DNA from: Brachyhypopomus gauderio
Lineage: Eukaryota; Chordata; Actinopteri; Gymnotiformes; Hypopomidae
Direction: 5' to 3'
Length of the DNA stretch: 64,000 nt
Assembly: GCF_052324685.1 (NCBI RefSeq)
Contig: NW_027506900.1
Location: forward strand, 1,379,764-1,443,763
Positions 10,011 to 20,879 of the stretch are shown here, in pieces. The notes beneath the pieces were generated by a model. It was not told the DNA's origin, did not search any database, and was given only the letters and a program-made list of their open reading frames with translations. Within the stretch, counting starts at the first letter, position 1; every line of letters starts with the position of its first letter. The position numbers were made by a program, and so were the translations under genes.

Positions 10011-13000
10011 ATGTCCGCTTTCGACACGAACCCTTTCGAAAATCCTGTAGACGTAAATCCTTTTCAGGTAAGGCTCCGGCGACGCTTAATTCAAGGCTCA
10101 GTACGTGTCTTTACGTGTTTAGTTTGGGGAGTATTTAACAGGAAACCATTGAAGAGGGGAAGGCTGGTCGGTGTGTCTGACATCGCCGCAGCCATTAAGA
10201 CGTTTGGAGGAAGTGATCGCGCAATATTGTTACTAGATATGAATCACCCTCCTGCCATTGTCCTCTTATAACTGCTGCGAGTGACAGACGAGTGGAATTC
10301 ACTTGGTGTGCCACTCACTGGTGGATTAGGTTCAAATGTAACTTTTCTTTCAGGTAGTGCTCCATAAGTTGGAGTCATCTCGTGTTTTACCTGAATGTTC
10401 TGGGCCTTCGGGTCTACACGGCGGATATTCTGTCTGCTCAGATATTTGAGCGTCTAATTCTTGCTCATCAGGCATCTTAAAGTTATACGTTTTGAGAAAT
10501 CATTCACGGTAATCGTTTAAGACGTTTGACGACTTGTGCAGTGTTCATAGTGAAAGTGATTTTGGTGCGACGTGTTGTGGGGGTTGTACTGGGGCAGTTT
10601 TGAGTGATGTGATGTGGGTATAGCTACACAAAGGCAGGGATCACATCACAAGGTACACCTGCTTTAGCTGTACTTAAAATGTGTAGCCCCCCCAAAAGTT
10701 GTTTTAAATGTTTTACCACACACTACCGTGCACCAGTGAGCTAGTGTGTCTGGTGGTGGTGCTTTACTTGAGGAGTTGACATTACAGGTAAACTCACCTG
10801 TAGGCTATAGGGACATAAAATGCTACATGATGCATCATAGATTTATGGAATGTCTGATGAGTGAAATAAGCAGATTCCCTTTAATAAGTATCAGTAACAC
10901 TTCCATTACCAATAGTGTGGATATTACACTAAACTGACAGGACAGAAATGCACCCCCCCCCCCCCTTAATCTGAAATGTTTTCATTACAATTTTTAACAT
11001 GACAGTGGGACCTCACATATCTCAAACTTTGATATTACCTCTTTGTGGGATATTAAGAAGATCCAGTTTTTGACTAACATTTTTCTGTTGTCATGCAGCA
11101 GTGGGATTAGAGTCAGGATTAGGAGTTGGCAATTACGGTAAAAAAATGGAATGATCCAGAGTCTCTTGAAGAGTGGTTGACTGATATGGCTTTTTGAACG
11201 CCTGATATTTAGAGAGCAAGGAGGCCAATGACTGGTGTTGTTTTTTGCATTGCATAAAATACATTTTAATAATACATACATTTAATTAAAAAAATAATAA
11301 TAAATGAGATGATAAATTGCTGAGCTTAGATTAACATTTATTAATAATGTAATTTCTGGGGTGTCCAAAGTCCGGCCTGCATTCAGATTTTCACCGGTCC
11401 GTAGCCTATGTCTCAAAATCGGTAATATGCCCCCCCTCCCCACACACACACTTTCATAAATTAGTCCATTTGGATTTAATGATAATGCTTCAGAATACCA
11501 GGCCGAATGGATGGCCCCCACACATTTTCACCTCACCAAATCTGGCCCTCACTCCAAAAAGTTTGGACACCCTTGCTCTAAGTAGATCTGCATTCTTTAT
11601 GCAATAATAATATTAAATTTAAAATGATCACCTACATGTCTTGGTAATCCAAAACTAACTGGTTTAAAAAAAAGAAAATCTTAACCAATGCCAGGAAAAA
11701 AATTAGATGATACTGATAATCTCATAATGGGATTTAATAGGCCAGATTATTAATTGGTCAGCCACTAGTCCTGGGCTGTTATTAATTTTATATTACTGTG
11801 TTTTGAGTGATTGTTCTTGTGCATGAACAGATTTATTCTGAGATGCATACAGTCTCATTTCACTGTAAGATTTCTTGATTCACCCTGGAATTGATTGATC
11901 TCCAGTTAGCTGCAGGAGAGTTGCCCCACACCACTCCCTTCATCATGCCCCACAGTAGGGAGGAGAGTTGCCCCACACCACTCCCTTCATCATGCCCCAC
12001 AGTAGGGAGGAGAGTTGCCCCACACCACTCCCTTCATCATGCCCCACAGCAGGGAGGAGAGTTGCCCCACACCACTCCCTTCATCATGCCCCACAGTAGG
12101 GAGGAGAGTTGCCCCACACCACTCCCTTCATCATGCCCCACAGCAGGGAGGAGAGTTGCCCCACACCACTCCCTTCATCATGCTCCACAGCAGGGAGGAG
12201 AGTTGCCCCACACCACTCCCTTCATCATGCCCCACAGTAGGGAGGAGAGTTGCCCCACACCACTCCCTTCATCATGCCCCACAGTAGGGAGGAGAGCTCT
12301 TCTGCTGCTCATAGTGTTTTGGCTTCCACCTAACAAATATTACCAATAGGTTGGAACACAAGGAAAGATTCCTATCTCATCTGTCTAGGCAACATTTTAT
12401 CAATGGTGCTTTGGACTATTTAGCGAACCTGACACTGAAGGCATCGTTTGACCTTTCATAGGATGTCTTTTCCAGGGAGAATAGTAATGCTGCCGTAATC
12501 GTACCATGTCAAAAGTGTCTGCCTGCGTCTGAATGGCCAAGTCTTTAGATTTCCTTAAACGGCAGAATATACTTCCCTTCCTCTTCACGGTAGCTTATAC
12601 TTCATTCTGTTATGGCACGTGATGCATCTGCTATAATGGACTGTTACCCTCTTTTTAATAGGCCATATTGGAGGTTTCCCTATATATTTTTAGAATTTAT
12701 TTGCCATTCATGCAAAAATGCAGATAATTTCAAAGGATTAGCAAACGTTTCCTTACAGCTACACTTATTTACTGGGACAATTTAATTTTTAGAGATTTGC
12801 TTTAGAAAGGGAACACGCCTCAGTTTTCTGTGACGCGATCACTTCATGTTTACTTTCAGGGCGTGAGTCAATACATATTGGGACTATGGAACTATTAGAC
12901 TGCCATTTTAGTTAAATCAAGAACTCCAGTGAAATTATCACTCGATGACTGTCAAGAAATGACAATTACTTTCAATCGTGCCTAGAAATTAGTTTCGCCA

Positions 13001-13109
13001 TGGTAGGGCCATATCATGAAAATGTATTCCCTACTAAAGTCTAAAGAAGCAGCAACCTTTGGTCCATTTTTATTAAATCATGTACAAGGTGTGGCCTCCA
13101 GAATGAAAG

Positions 13110-13148
<39 letters not shown>

Positions 13149-14059
13149 GCATGTGTTGAACAGGCTAGACAAATAAATGGGACTCGCCATGTTTAGTGTT
13201 GCATGTGTACAAAAATGGCAGCTGTCTTACTGTGTGAAATTGGCTTGTACGACAGTGTCAGGGCTAATGTAAACATGGTAGTGGGGGAATGCTGGCAGGT
13301 GTGATCTGACATGACTCATTCTGAAAACTGAATCAGCTGACCTAAGGTTCAGGTGTAGCCTGAATGCGCACGTTTCATGTTCCCCTCTGAATTACTTTCA
13401 GATGGATATACCACTGGTGGGGATATTGAGTGATATTAATGATTGCCAAGTTTTTTTTTCCCATCCAGTTGTTATGTGGATACATCACTTATCCACAATT
13501 CAAGCATTTTTGATTTAGTGACTCTCTGATGTTTGTTTATTGAACCTTGCCAAAGATTGGGCTGGAAGATTCTTTGAAAGGTGATGTTGCTCTTTCTTCC
13601 AGGATCCCTCTGTCACTGGGGTGACCCACTCTGGAGTGGATCAGCAGTACAACCCGTTCTCCGGTACCGACTCGGTAAGCTCTCCCACAGTGCGAGGGAT
13701 ACATTTAAGCAAAGCCTTGGTTTAGGTTTCTGTTGACATTGTAAATTTCATTCATTGTCTAGGCTTTTATGTCCAGGATAAATGTGGTTCAGCATTCATG
13801 GGGGAATGTCAGAGATGTATGTTGTCCCAAGAGAGCACCTGATAAAAGCATTTAATGGTGCTAAGCTGTTATCGTGGCTAATATTACTCAGCATTTGAAA
13901 CTGAATAGATCAGGCAGCCATGTTTGTGTGTACTGGAGGTCTCTGCCTGTGTCTCCCTGCACAGGACGCTTTGAGAGGCACCACCATCCCGGCATCCACT
14001 GCTCCTTCCCAGCCTGCCGTGCTACAACCCTCAGTGGAGCCGAGTCCTCAGGTCATCAT

Positions 14060-14118
<59 letters not shown>

Positions 14119-16910
14119 CAGTGCTAACATGTCTCTGGCGAACAGTACCAAACAAGCACCATGCTTTTAGCAACACTGACAACCCCCATATTAACACGGC
14201 TTGCGAGCTGCCGTGGCGTGCTGCCAGCTGCCGTTATCTGAAGACTAATGCCCTCCCGGCATGTGCACTGCCCCCTGCAGCAGGTGGCAGCAGCCGCAGC
14301 CCAGGCCAACCTGCTGAGGCAGCAGGAGGAGCTGGAGAGGAAGGCGGCCGAGCTGGAGAGGCGTGAGCAGGAGCTGCAGAGCAGGGCGGGCCCCACGGGT
14401 ACGGCACGCTGGGCCTCCACGCGGAGGCGTGCATGCGTGGAGGCACACTCGGATCGCCACGTGGTACTTGTTGCACCTCACGGTTGTATAATTTCACCAC
14501 ATTGGAACTCCTCTCTGCAGGCAAAGAGAACAACTGGCCACCGTTGCCCAAAAGTTTTCCGATAAAGCCATGCTTCTACCAGGACTTCTCTGAGGAAATC
14601 CCACAAGAGCATCAGAGGATCTGCAAAATGATGTATTACCTGTGGATGCGTATGTTTCAGAGGCCAAGCACACATCAGTTTCCTTGACAGTAGGGTGGTA
14701 GTGTTGGTGCATGTAGTAGTTTTTCAACTGCTACTGTGAACAAACACTGCCACACATTTCTCTGGTTCTCCTCTGGTTTGATGTGCTGTCTCTCTACCCT
14801 CTTAGTGTACTGTGTGACTCTGTTCTTGAACGTGCTGGCATGTCTGGCGTATTTCACGGTACAAAGCGATTATGGAGTGGACTTTGGCCTTTCCATCCTG
14901 TGGTTCATCCTCTTCACTCCCTGCTCCTTCCTCTGCTGGTACCGCCAAATCTACAAGGCTTTCAAGTGAGTGTGTCAAGTTGTTTGAGTCATCCAGAGGA
15001 ATCTTAAGACAATGTATAAACCGTTCAGTAGGCGTTCCTACCAGTTTTATTAGCTGTCGACTGCCCACAACTTGTTAGATTTGTAAGCTAATTTGGCATT
15101 GATTTTTTTTTTTAAACAACATTTAAGTAACATGGATTTTGTTGTCTTTTAGGACTGATAGCTCCTTCAGTTTCTTTTCTTTCTTCTTCATCTTCTTTGC
15201 CCAAGTGGTGATCTCCGTCATTCAGAGCGTCGGCATTCCAAAGTGGGGAAACAGGTAAGCGCGCTATATCACATTCCAGTTTTTCTGCTTATTGAAATAT
15301 GTCAGACTCATTCATGGTTAGGTGTGGTTGAGTGTTCAGTGACGTGGGAACAGAGTTGTGTGTGTGTGTGTGGGACAACATTAAAAAAGTGAAAAATATT
15401 ATACAGTGTAGTTTGACCTAAGCCATACATGAATGGCATGGCAACTTACAGCCACAGTTAGCTAGCTAGTTTATCTTTGTTAAAAAGCTGGTTAGTTTCC
15501 CTTCACATTTTCTTAGACAGGCCAACTCTATTATAATGAGTCTGGGCAATATTATAATATTGACAATATTATGTCATAGCGACATTACAACTCCATCAAC
15601 TTTCCAAAGACATTACAACTTTCTCCATCTTATTTTAATATTCATTACTTAATGCAATTTGCCATGTTTGCAGTATTAGCAAAACAGTGCGCATAAAATA
15701 AACGTACCGTCGTTTGGTGTGGCATCATTGAGATTAATCATAGATAATTTCTCTGCGTTAAGACATTTTTAAGTGCTTCTGATGAGTCACGAGTCTGAGT
15801 TATGGCCCACCCCCACTGCCCCACCCACTCCCCCATACAAGTGCATGAATCTGTTTTGCAACACAGATGTACACAGAGATATGTACACAGAAATACGCTC
15901 AAGTTTTGCTACAGATTTACCATCATAACTATTTGCCAGTAATATCACAGGCAGCAGTACTGTTGTGAACATATGAGGTATTGATATGAGGAAGGCCAAA
16001 TTTGCTTGTAGCCAGAGTAATACACAGATTGGTACTTAAGTAGCCAACTGGACAACCCCTGGAGTTCGAATTTACAGGTGAGAAATTTACCTTTGAAAAC
16101 TGTTCCAAAGTGCAGTTTTTCAGCGCGGTGTAGGGAATTAACTTTATTAGTTCTTAATGACAATGTTATAACCAGAAAGGCCAAACTGACTGAAAATGAT
16201 TCGTACTTCCGTCCTCCCGCCGTAGCTCAGTTGGAAACGCTGGCTCTTGGGCTGCTCTTGGGCCTGCTCTTGGGCCTGCTCCTCACGGCGGTCTTGGTTG
16301 GTGTCTGGTCGGTCTTCTGCTGTCTCTGCTGCGTCCTTCCCTCCTCCTGTTTCCATTTCTCTTCCCACTGCTGGCTGAGTGTTTTTGGTGGGTGGGCTTA
16401 TTGTATTGATGTTCTACTCGTCCACTGGTTCACAGCGGGTGGATCGCAGCCATCTCCATCGTTCGCACCAACATGTCTGTGGCCGCCGTGATGATGGTAG
16501 TCGCAATTTTTTTCACCATCTGCGCCGTCATGTCCATCTTTCTACTTAAAATGGTATGTGATTTATTTCATCTTTTGAGCAGACAGATGTATTCAAATTT
16601 ATTCTGTTCAGTGTTTACATAATAATTCTTTGTTTATGGATCTCCTAATCAGTTTTTTTTTTTGGTATATCCATCATGAACAGAATTTTGCCTCAAAATA
16701 TTTGCATGGGCCTTTGCACTTGTATTGGCACTTGGTGACTTGTTGGTGTCATGTCATATCCAGGTTCATTCTCACTACCGGCGCACTGGAGCCAGCTTCC
16801 AAAAAGCGCAGCAGGAGTTCTCCCAGGGCGTGCTCACCAACCGCACCTTCCAGAACGCCGCCATGAACGCCACTGCCTCGGCCGCCCAGAACTCCTTCCA
16901 GAGGAATTAG
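10011..16910 (+). CDS. scamp2: Secretory carrier-associated membrane protein 2 (9 exons)
   Basis: A tetraspanning protein of post-Golgi recycling and secretory vesicles. Exons: 10011-10067, 13603-13674, 13965-14051, 14281-14398, 14521-14649, 14806-14965, 15153-15254, 16436-16553, 16764-16910. All phases agree and give 329 aa, the length I recall for human SCAMP2. The N-terminus has three NPF motifs (residues 7-9, 16-18, 36-38) that bind EH-domain proteins. Exon 4 encodes a Glu/Gln/Leu-rich coiled coil, and exon 5 the conserved NNWPPLP and KPCFYQDF segments. Exons 6-8 encode the four membrane spans. The E-peptide loop [10 protein letters not shown] lies in exon 6. Exon 9 encodes the tail with [14 protein letters not shown]. 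Start context is AAAATGT. The scamp2 assignment over scamp1, 3 or 4 rests on the N-terminal sequence, the length and the mpi neighbour. Confidence 0.96.
11357..11573. mobile_element. hAT-like non-autonomous remnant
   Basis: The left end GGGGTGTCCAAA and the right end TTTGGACACCC are inverted copies, and both flank the typical internal words CCGGCC and TCTGGCCCTC. The pattern matches the vertebrate hAT repeats that begin with GGGTGTCCAAA. The target duplication is no longer clear, so the copy is old. Confidence 0.6.
11910..12296. repeat. 47-bp minisatellite, 8 copies
   Basis: TTGCCCCACACCACTC recurs at 11921, 11968, 12015, 12062, 12109, 12156, 12203 and 12250, an exact 47-bp period. Units differ at one main site (CACAGTAGGG or CACAGCAGGG). 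Because 47 is not a multiple of 3, open frames through it run in shifting phases and are not genes. Confidence 0.97.
13111..13146. repeat. (TG)n microsatellite
   Basis: Uninterrupted TG dinucleotides in scamp2 intron 1. Confidence 0.95.
14062..14114. repeat. (CA)n microsatellite just after the scamp2 exon 3 donor
   Basis: About 26 CA units start roughly ten bases downstream of the exon 3 donor at 14052. On the scamp2 transcript this is a CA-repeat, a known class of hnRNP L binding sequence. Confidence 0.95.
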
Positions 16911-17903
16911 ACCTAGCAGCGACCCGTCTTCCCGGCCACCTGGCTGAGCCCGGCTAAAGCCCCCTCTGCCTTGCGGCTGCTACCACCCAAAAGCTCAGCC
17001 CAAGCTTCTATATGGTGTCTGCTTAGGCTGGGGAGATATCCCATCAGGCTCTGGGCTTTGGCCTGCAGAGACACTACTTTTGGTGTTCACATGAGCTTTA
17101 ATGTGAAACTGAAGGTATGAAGTTAAAACGCTCAATGATGTGTCTGTATATTTGTATGTATGCTTTGTATTTGTCTGCATTTTTTGGTAGTTCAACTGAA
17201 TTTTGCTTATGCTGTATATAAACTAATTTAAGGTTGACCCACAGCAGGGAAGGTATGGGAGAAAAGTTGATGTCAGTGGTCAATATACAAATGACAATGA
17301 ACAAAAAAAAACTACTTTCCCAACTGTGATGTCCACTGAATGTGAATTTAGATCTGTTCACATTTAGCTCCAAAATGGTTGTGTATTAAACTACATTTAG
17401 TTTACATCTACAAACAGTGGATTAATGATGTGCCTTGTGATTTCAACCGTTTTTTTTAATGTACTTCTTTCATTCTGATCTTGCCATAGTGCCATAAATG
17501 GTTAAAAACTGAAGGGGATAAAAAAGGTGGCTGTATGCATTTCATTGCCAATTCATTTATGAATGAATGCATGTTTTGACGGCATAAACATTCTGGCCTG
17601 GTATAGAAAGTTTCCTTAATATTAAGAGTTCAAAAGCTAAAGAGTCAACCATCGCATTTCAGCTAAAATATCCCTTCTGGTTGATGAAGGATAATTTCCA
17701 AAAGATGTCCACACCAGACTTGAGACACTTACAGGTGCCTTTGCATAGAAAATTTGATATTAAAATGTTCATATAATTAGCAGTGGCCTTACAGATTTGA
17801 TTATACATCTCAATACATTAGTGTTTATTTGACGTTTCTAAATAAATTATGGGTTTTTGCACCTTATGGAAAGGAGAAAATCTGTACATTTTCATTAAAT
17901 AAA
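16911..17903 (+). other. scamp2: scamp2 3' UTR with candidate poly(A) signals
   Basis: AT-rich, non-coding sequence follows the stop codon. Canonical AATAAA signals occur at 17841-17846 and 17898-17903, so a 3' UTR of about 0.95-1 kb is plausible. Confidence 0.55.
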
Positions 17904-18289
17904 TCAATGCCAATTTAGCAATCCATGTTTTATCCTTATGAATATTTGTTGAATATAGTGTTTAAGCAAATTAAACATTTTGATTAACAATTATGTCTCT
18001 TCAAAGTGTTGGAGTTTTATTAGAACAACCCCATGCACATATTTCTGGGATGTCATAAGTGCATGTATGTATTCATTCTTCAATTTACTGGTGATTCAGG
18101 ATTTAGACCTCTTGTTAGTGTTGTGGATTTGATTTTGAATGGATATAATTTTTATCCATCAATCTATACTTAATCACCAATAATGAGAAACTTGATTTTT
18201 AATTTTTTTTAGAATTTCAAAAATAAATGAAAATAATGAACTGAAATCTCAATCACAAAAGTAGACTCATTGCTATGGCTCTTCAAACT

Positions 18290-19190
18290 GTAATCAGGTA
18301 CACCCTGATTGCTTTAATTGCCCCTGAGACATGTCCAACTTTTGGAATTTGAGTTGATTGGACAGAGTTTGGAAAAGCACACACCTGGGTCTGTAAGGGC
18401 CCTCATATGCCATGACAAAACCCAAGCCATGGAACACCTGGAACTGCGGTGGCACTTTATGACCAGACTGTGGCACAACACACATCACGACATCATAGCT
18501 CAAGGTTTTGAGTGGCATCAATGGAAATGGAAGAAGCCTGGCACAAACCTCAGACCTTCTCAAGATGTTGGACATCTGACCAAACTGGACATTTTGACAT
18601 GGAGGGCATTGGTCATAGAGGTAAGAGAACCCAGTGGTCACTCCCGGGTTCTAGAAGCCCTGTGCAGAGATGCAGGAAGTTACTGTATATTCTTCTGTGT
18701 CTGTAGCGAACCGTCAAATCGGGCCTTTTATGAGAGAATGGCAAGACGCCACTTGGAGATTAAAAATGTAAAGGACCGTGGCAATGGTGGAAAAAATTCT
18801 CTGGTCTGATGAGAAGAAAATATAACTTCAGCAGAACACAAGCACTGTGGTGAGCTAGTGGTACAGCACATCACCTGGTTAATACATTCCCTGTGGAGGA
18901 ATGGCAGTTCACAGACGCTTACCATACAGTCTGATGGAGCTTGAGAGGATCTGCCACATATAATGCCAAAAAGACCCAACAAGGACTCGCTGTCAAAGGT
19001 GCTTCTACAGAGTAGTGAACGAAAGGTCTGAATACAGTTGTGAATGAGAGAATTCAGTTTTTGATTTTTTTTTATTTGTTGTAAAATCTCTCTCAAACAA
19101 GTGTAGGCAGAGTAAAAATGTCAATTATATCCATTCATCAAGTGCATCAAAGGGTCTGACTATTTTCTGAATCCACTGTATACCACACCG
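18290..19190 (+). mobile_element. Decayed Tc1/mariner element
   Basis: The 5' part has the familiar fish Tc1 leader (CACCCTGATTGCTTTAATTG, then TTGATTGGACAGA and AAAAGCACACACCTG). The middle carries the TTCTCTGGTCTGATGAGAA block that encodes the WSDE region of the transposase. The right end is GGTCTGACTATTTTCTGAATCCACTGTA, a Tc1-type terminal repeat. The transposase frame is broken throughout and the left terminal repeat is not recognisable. Confidence 0.82.
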
Positions 19191-19584
19191 TCACTGTACA
19201 CTACATTTGTGAGGGATATGCTTTGGTGAATTACAAAACATTTGTAAACCTGCAGATGAAACAGAAATGTATTGAATCACCACTCAGGAACATGTTTTCC
19301 ACATCATTCTACAATAGCAAAAACAAAACGTCAGAGTACAAGCAGTATGATCTGTCAACCAGTTGCACAGAAGCCGGTAAAACAAGACAAACGGTAGTAT
19401 TCATCAAATCAGCTGCACAGTTACATAAAATACTTTCATATTTAACATGGCAGTTGCCCTTTTTAAAATCCATATAAAAAGTGCAAATGAAGTTTTCACT
19501 GTGCACCCTTCATTCTAAGGTCTCAGTATATGACTCCCCCCCCCCCCCCACCCCACCATTGTAAACACATTTACAAACATTGAC

Positions 19585-20879
19585 TTTATTAATTAGCAGA
19601 ACTTCTTACAGCCACATTAACATTCATTTGTATGAGCTACTGTACATGTGAATGCAACTAGCAAGGCAGATTTTATCTTTTTTTTTCTTTCTTTGGGAGG
19701 AGTTGTGGAACAGCAAGTTCAGAATCATGAACATATTTACCCTTGCACGTATCATTACCATGGAAAATGTCTATATTTCCTTTTATAAAAATCAACCAAA
19801 AGCCTTAATATAAAAAGTGTCTTTTTTTGGAAGTGTACAAAGGTCAAAATCTTAAAAGTTCAAAGAATCCGTCCCTATTTTGGGATCCTCTTCAGGTCAA
19901 AGGGCTCAGAGTAACGCCGTGGACAGTTTTTCCGGTCTGTGGTGCCTCCGACTCAGACAGATGAAGTCATGGCTGTTGCACTGGTAGGCTAGCCTAACTG
20001 AGCCCGTGAGGTATCAAAGGTGCGGCTCTTGTGAAGGCCAGAGGTCCCCCCCAAAAGTCTTAGGTCTCCATATAGTAAGCACCACATAACTACAGCATTG
20101 TTGACATGCTGATGTTAGCATCTCAGAAAGATTGTAGTTGGTAACAAAAATAGGTTTTTTTTGGGGTCCACAGTTGTATTTTTTTTGTACATCCACACCC
20201 CATATGTACTTGCCTGTAAAACCCCTTGTGATGCATATTCATTGTTGTATGATGCATATTCATCATTGTATGATGCATATTCATCGTTGTATGCTACAAG
20301 TCTCCCTTGGAAAGAATACGCCATAGCATCCAATTTCTTTAGACCAACAGTGAAGAGCTAAAAGCAGACATTTTAAACTATAATAACCATTTGAAACCAA
20401 AGTTAATGTCCACAATGTTCTCTTTACATGAATATGTAAACAGAACAACAGCTACTTTAAATGAGTTGATATAAATACTCACACATTCCCAATGGTATGC
20501 ATGAATTTATGACTGAATACATAAACAAAAAAAATGATTATACATTGTGTGCATGTATACATACAAAATGAAAATAAAATATGCACTATTCATGATATCC
20601 AAGAACTACAAAAAAAATGTCCAGTTTTCTCTGAATTGTTCCTTGAAAATAAAATGGTGGCCAATGGAGTGCTTCACTTGGCAACCTTTTTTATTTGCCC
20701 TTCGATCTTGGAAAATGCAGACACAAACATATGCTGAGGCCTGTCAGTTCCTAAGCACTCAGCCTAAAATGATCTGCGATCAGTCAGTATGTTACAGCCG
20801 GGCCCTTCCTGAGACCATCCAGGGTGAGCTGGCTAGGCTCCGAGTCCAGCGTGGGGCCCCTGGTTAGCGCTTGGTGACA
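19585..20879 (-). other. neo1: neo1 3' UTR (approximate)
   Basis: No coding frame is supported. A minus-strand AATAAA (TTTATT at 19585-19590) lies about 1.3 kb past the neo1 stop codon and is the best candidate poly(A) signal. A poly(C)/poly(G) run lies just beyond at 19536-19550. A three-copy 21-bp repeat lies at 20229-20291. Confidence 0.5.
20229..20291. repeat. 21-bp tandem repeat, 3 copies
   Basis: TGATGCATATTCATYRTTGTA occurs three times head to tail within the neo1 3' UTR. Each copy carries the near-palindrome ATGCATAT, resembling an octamer-type core. Confidence 0.85.

Larger units (their letters stand above)
10068..13602 (+). other. scamp2: scamp2 intron 1 (3.5 kb)
   Basis: No exon is supported. 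It contains a poly(C) run near 10952-10965, a hAT-like remnant (11357-11573), a 47-bp minisatellite (about 11910-12296) and a (TG)n tract (13111-13146). The rest is AT-rich sequence without recognisable features. Confidence 0.7.

Noticed and set aside
12015..12349. Repeating His/Pro/Ser frames in the 47-bp minisatellite
   Set aside because: The period is not a multiple of three, the frames are repeat translations, and the site is inside scamp2 intron 1.
16219..16250. tRNA-like A-box (GTAGCTCAGTTGG)
   Set aside because: No matching B-box, anticodon arm or acceptor stem follows.
16078..16491. + strand frame with a Leu/Gly-rich repeat ([11 protein letters not shown])
   Set aside because: It is a short 12-bp DNA repeat in scamp2 intron 7, running into the true exon 8 in the wrong frame.
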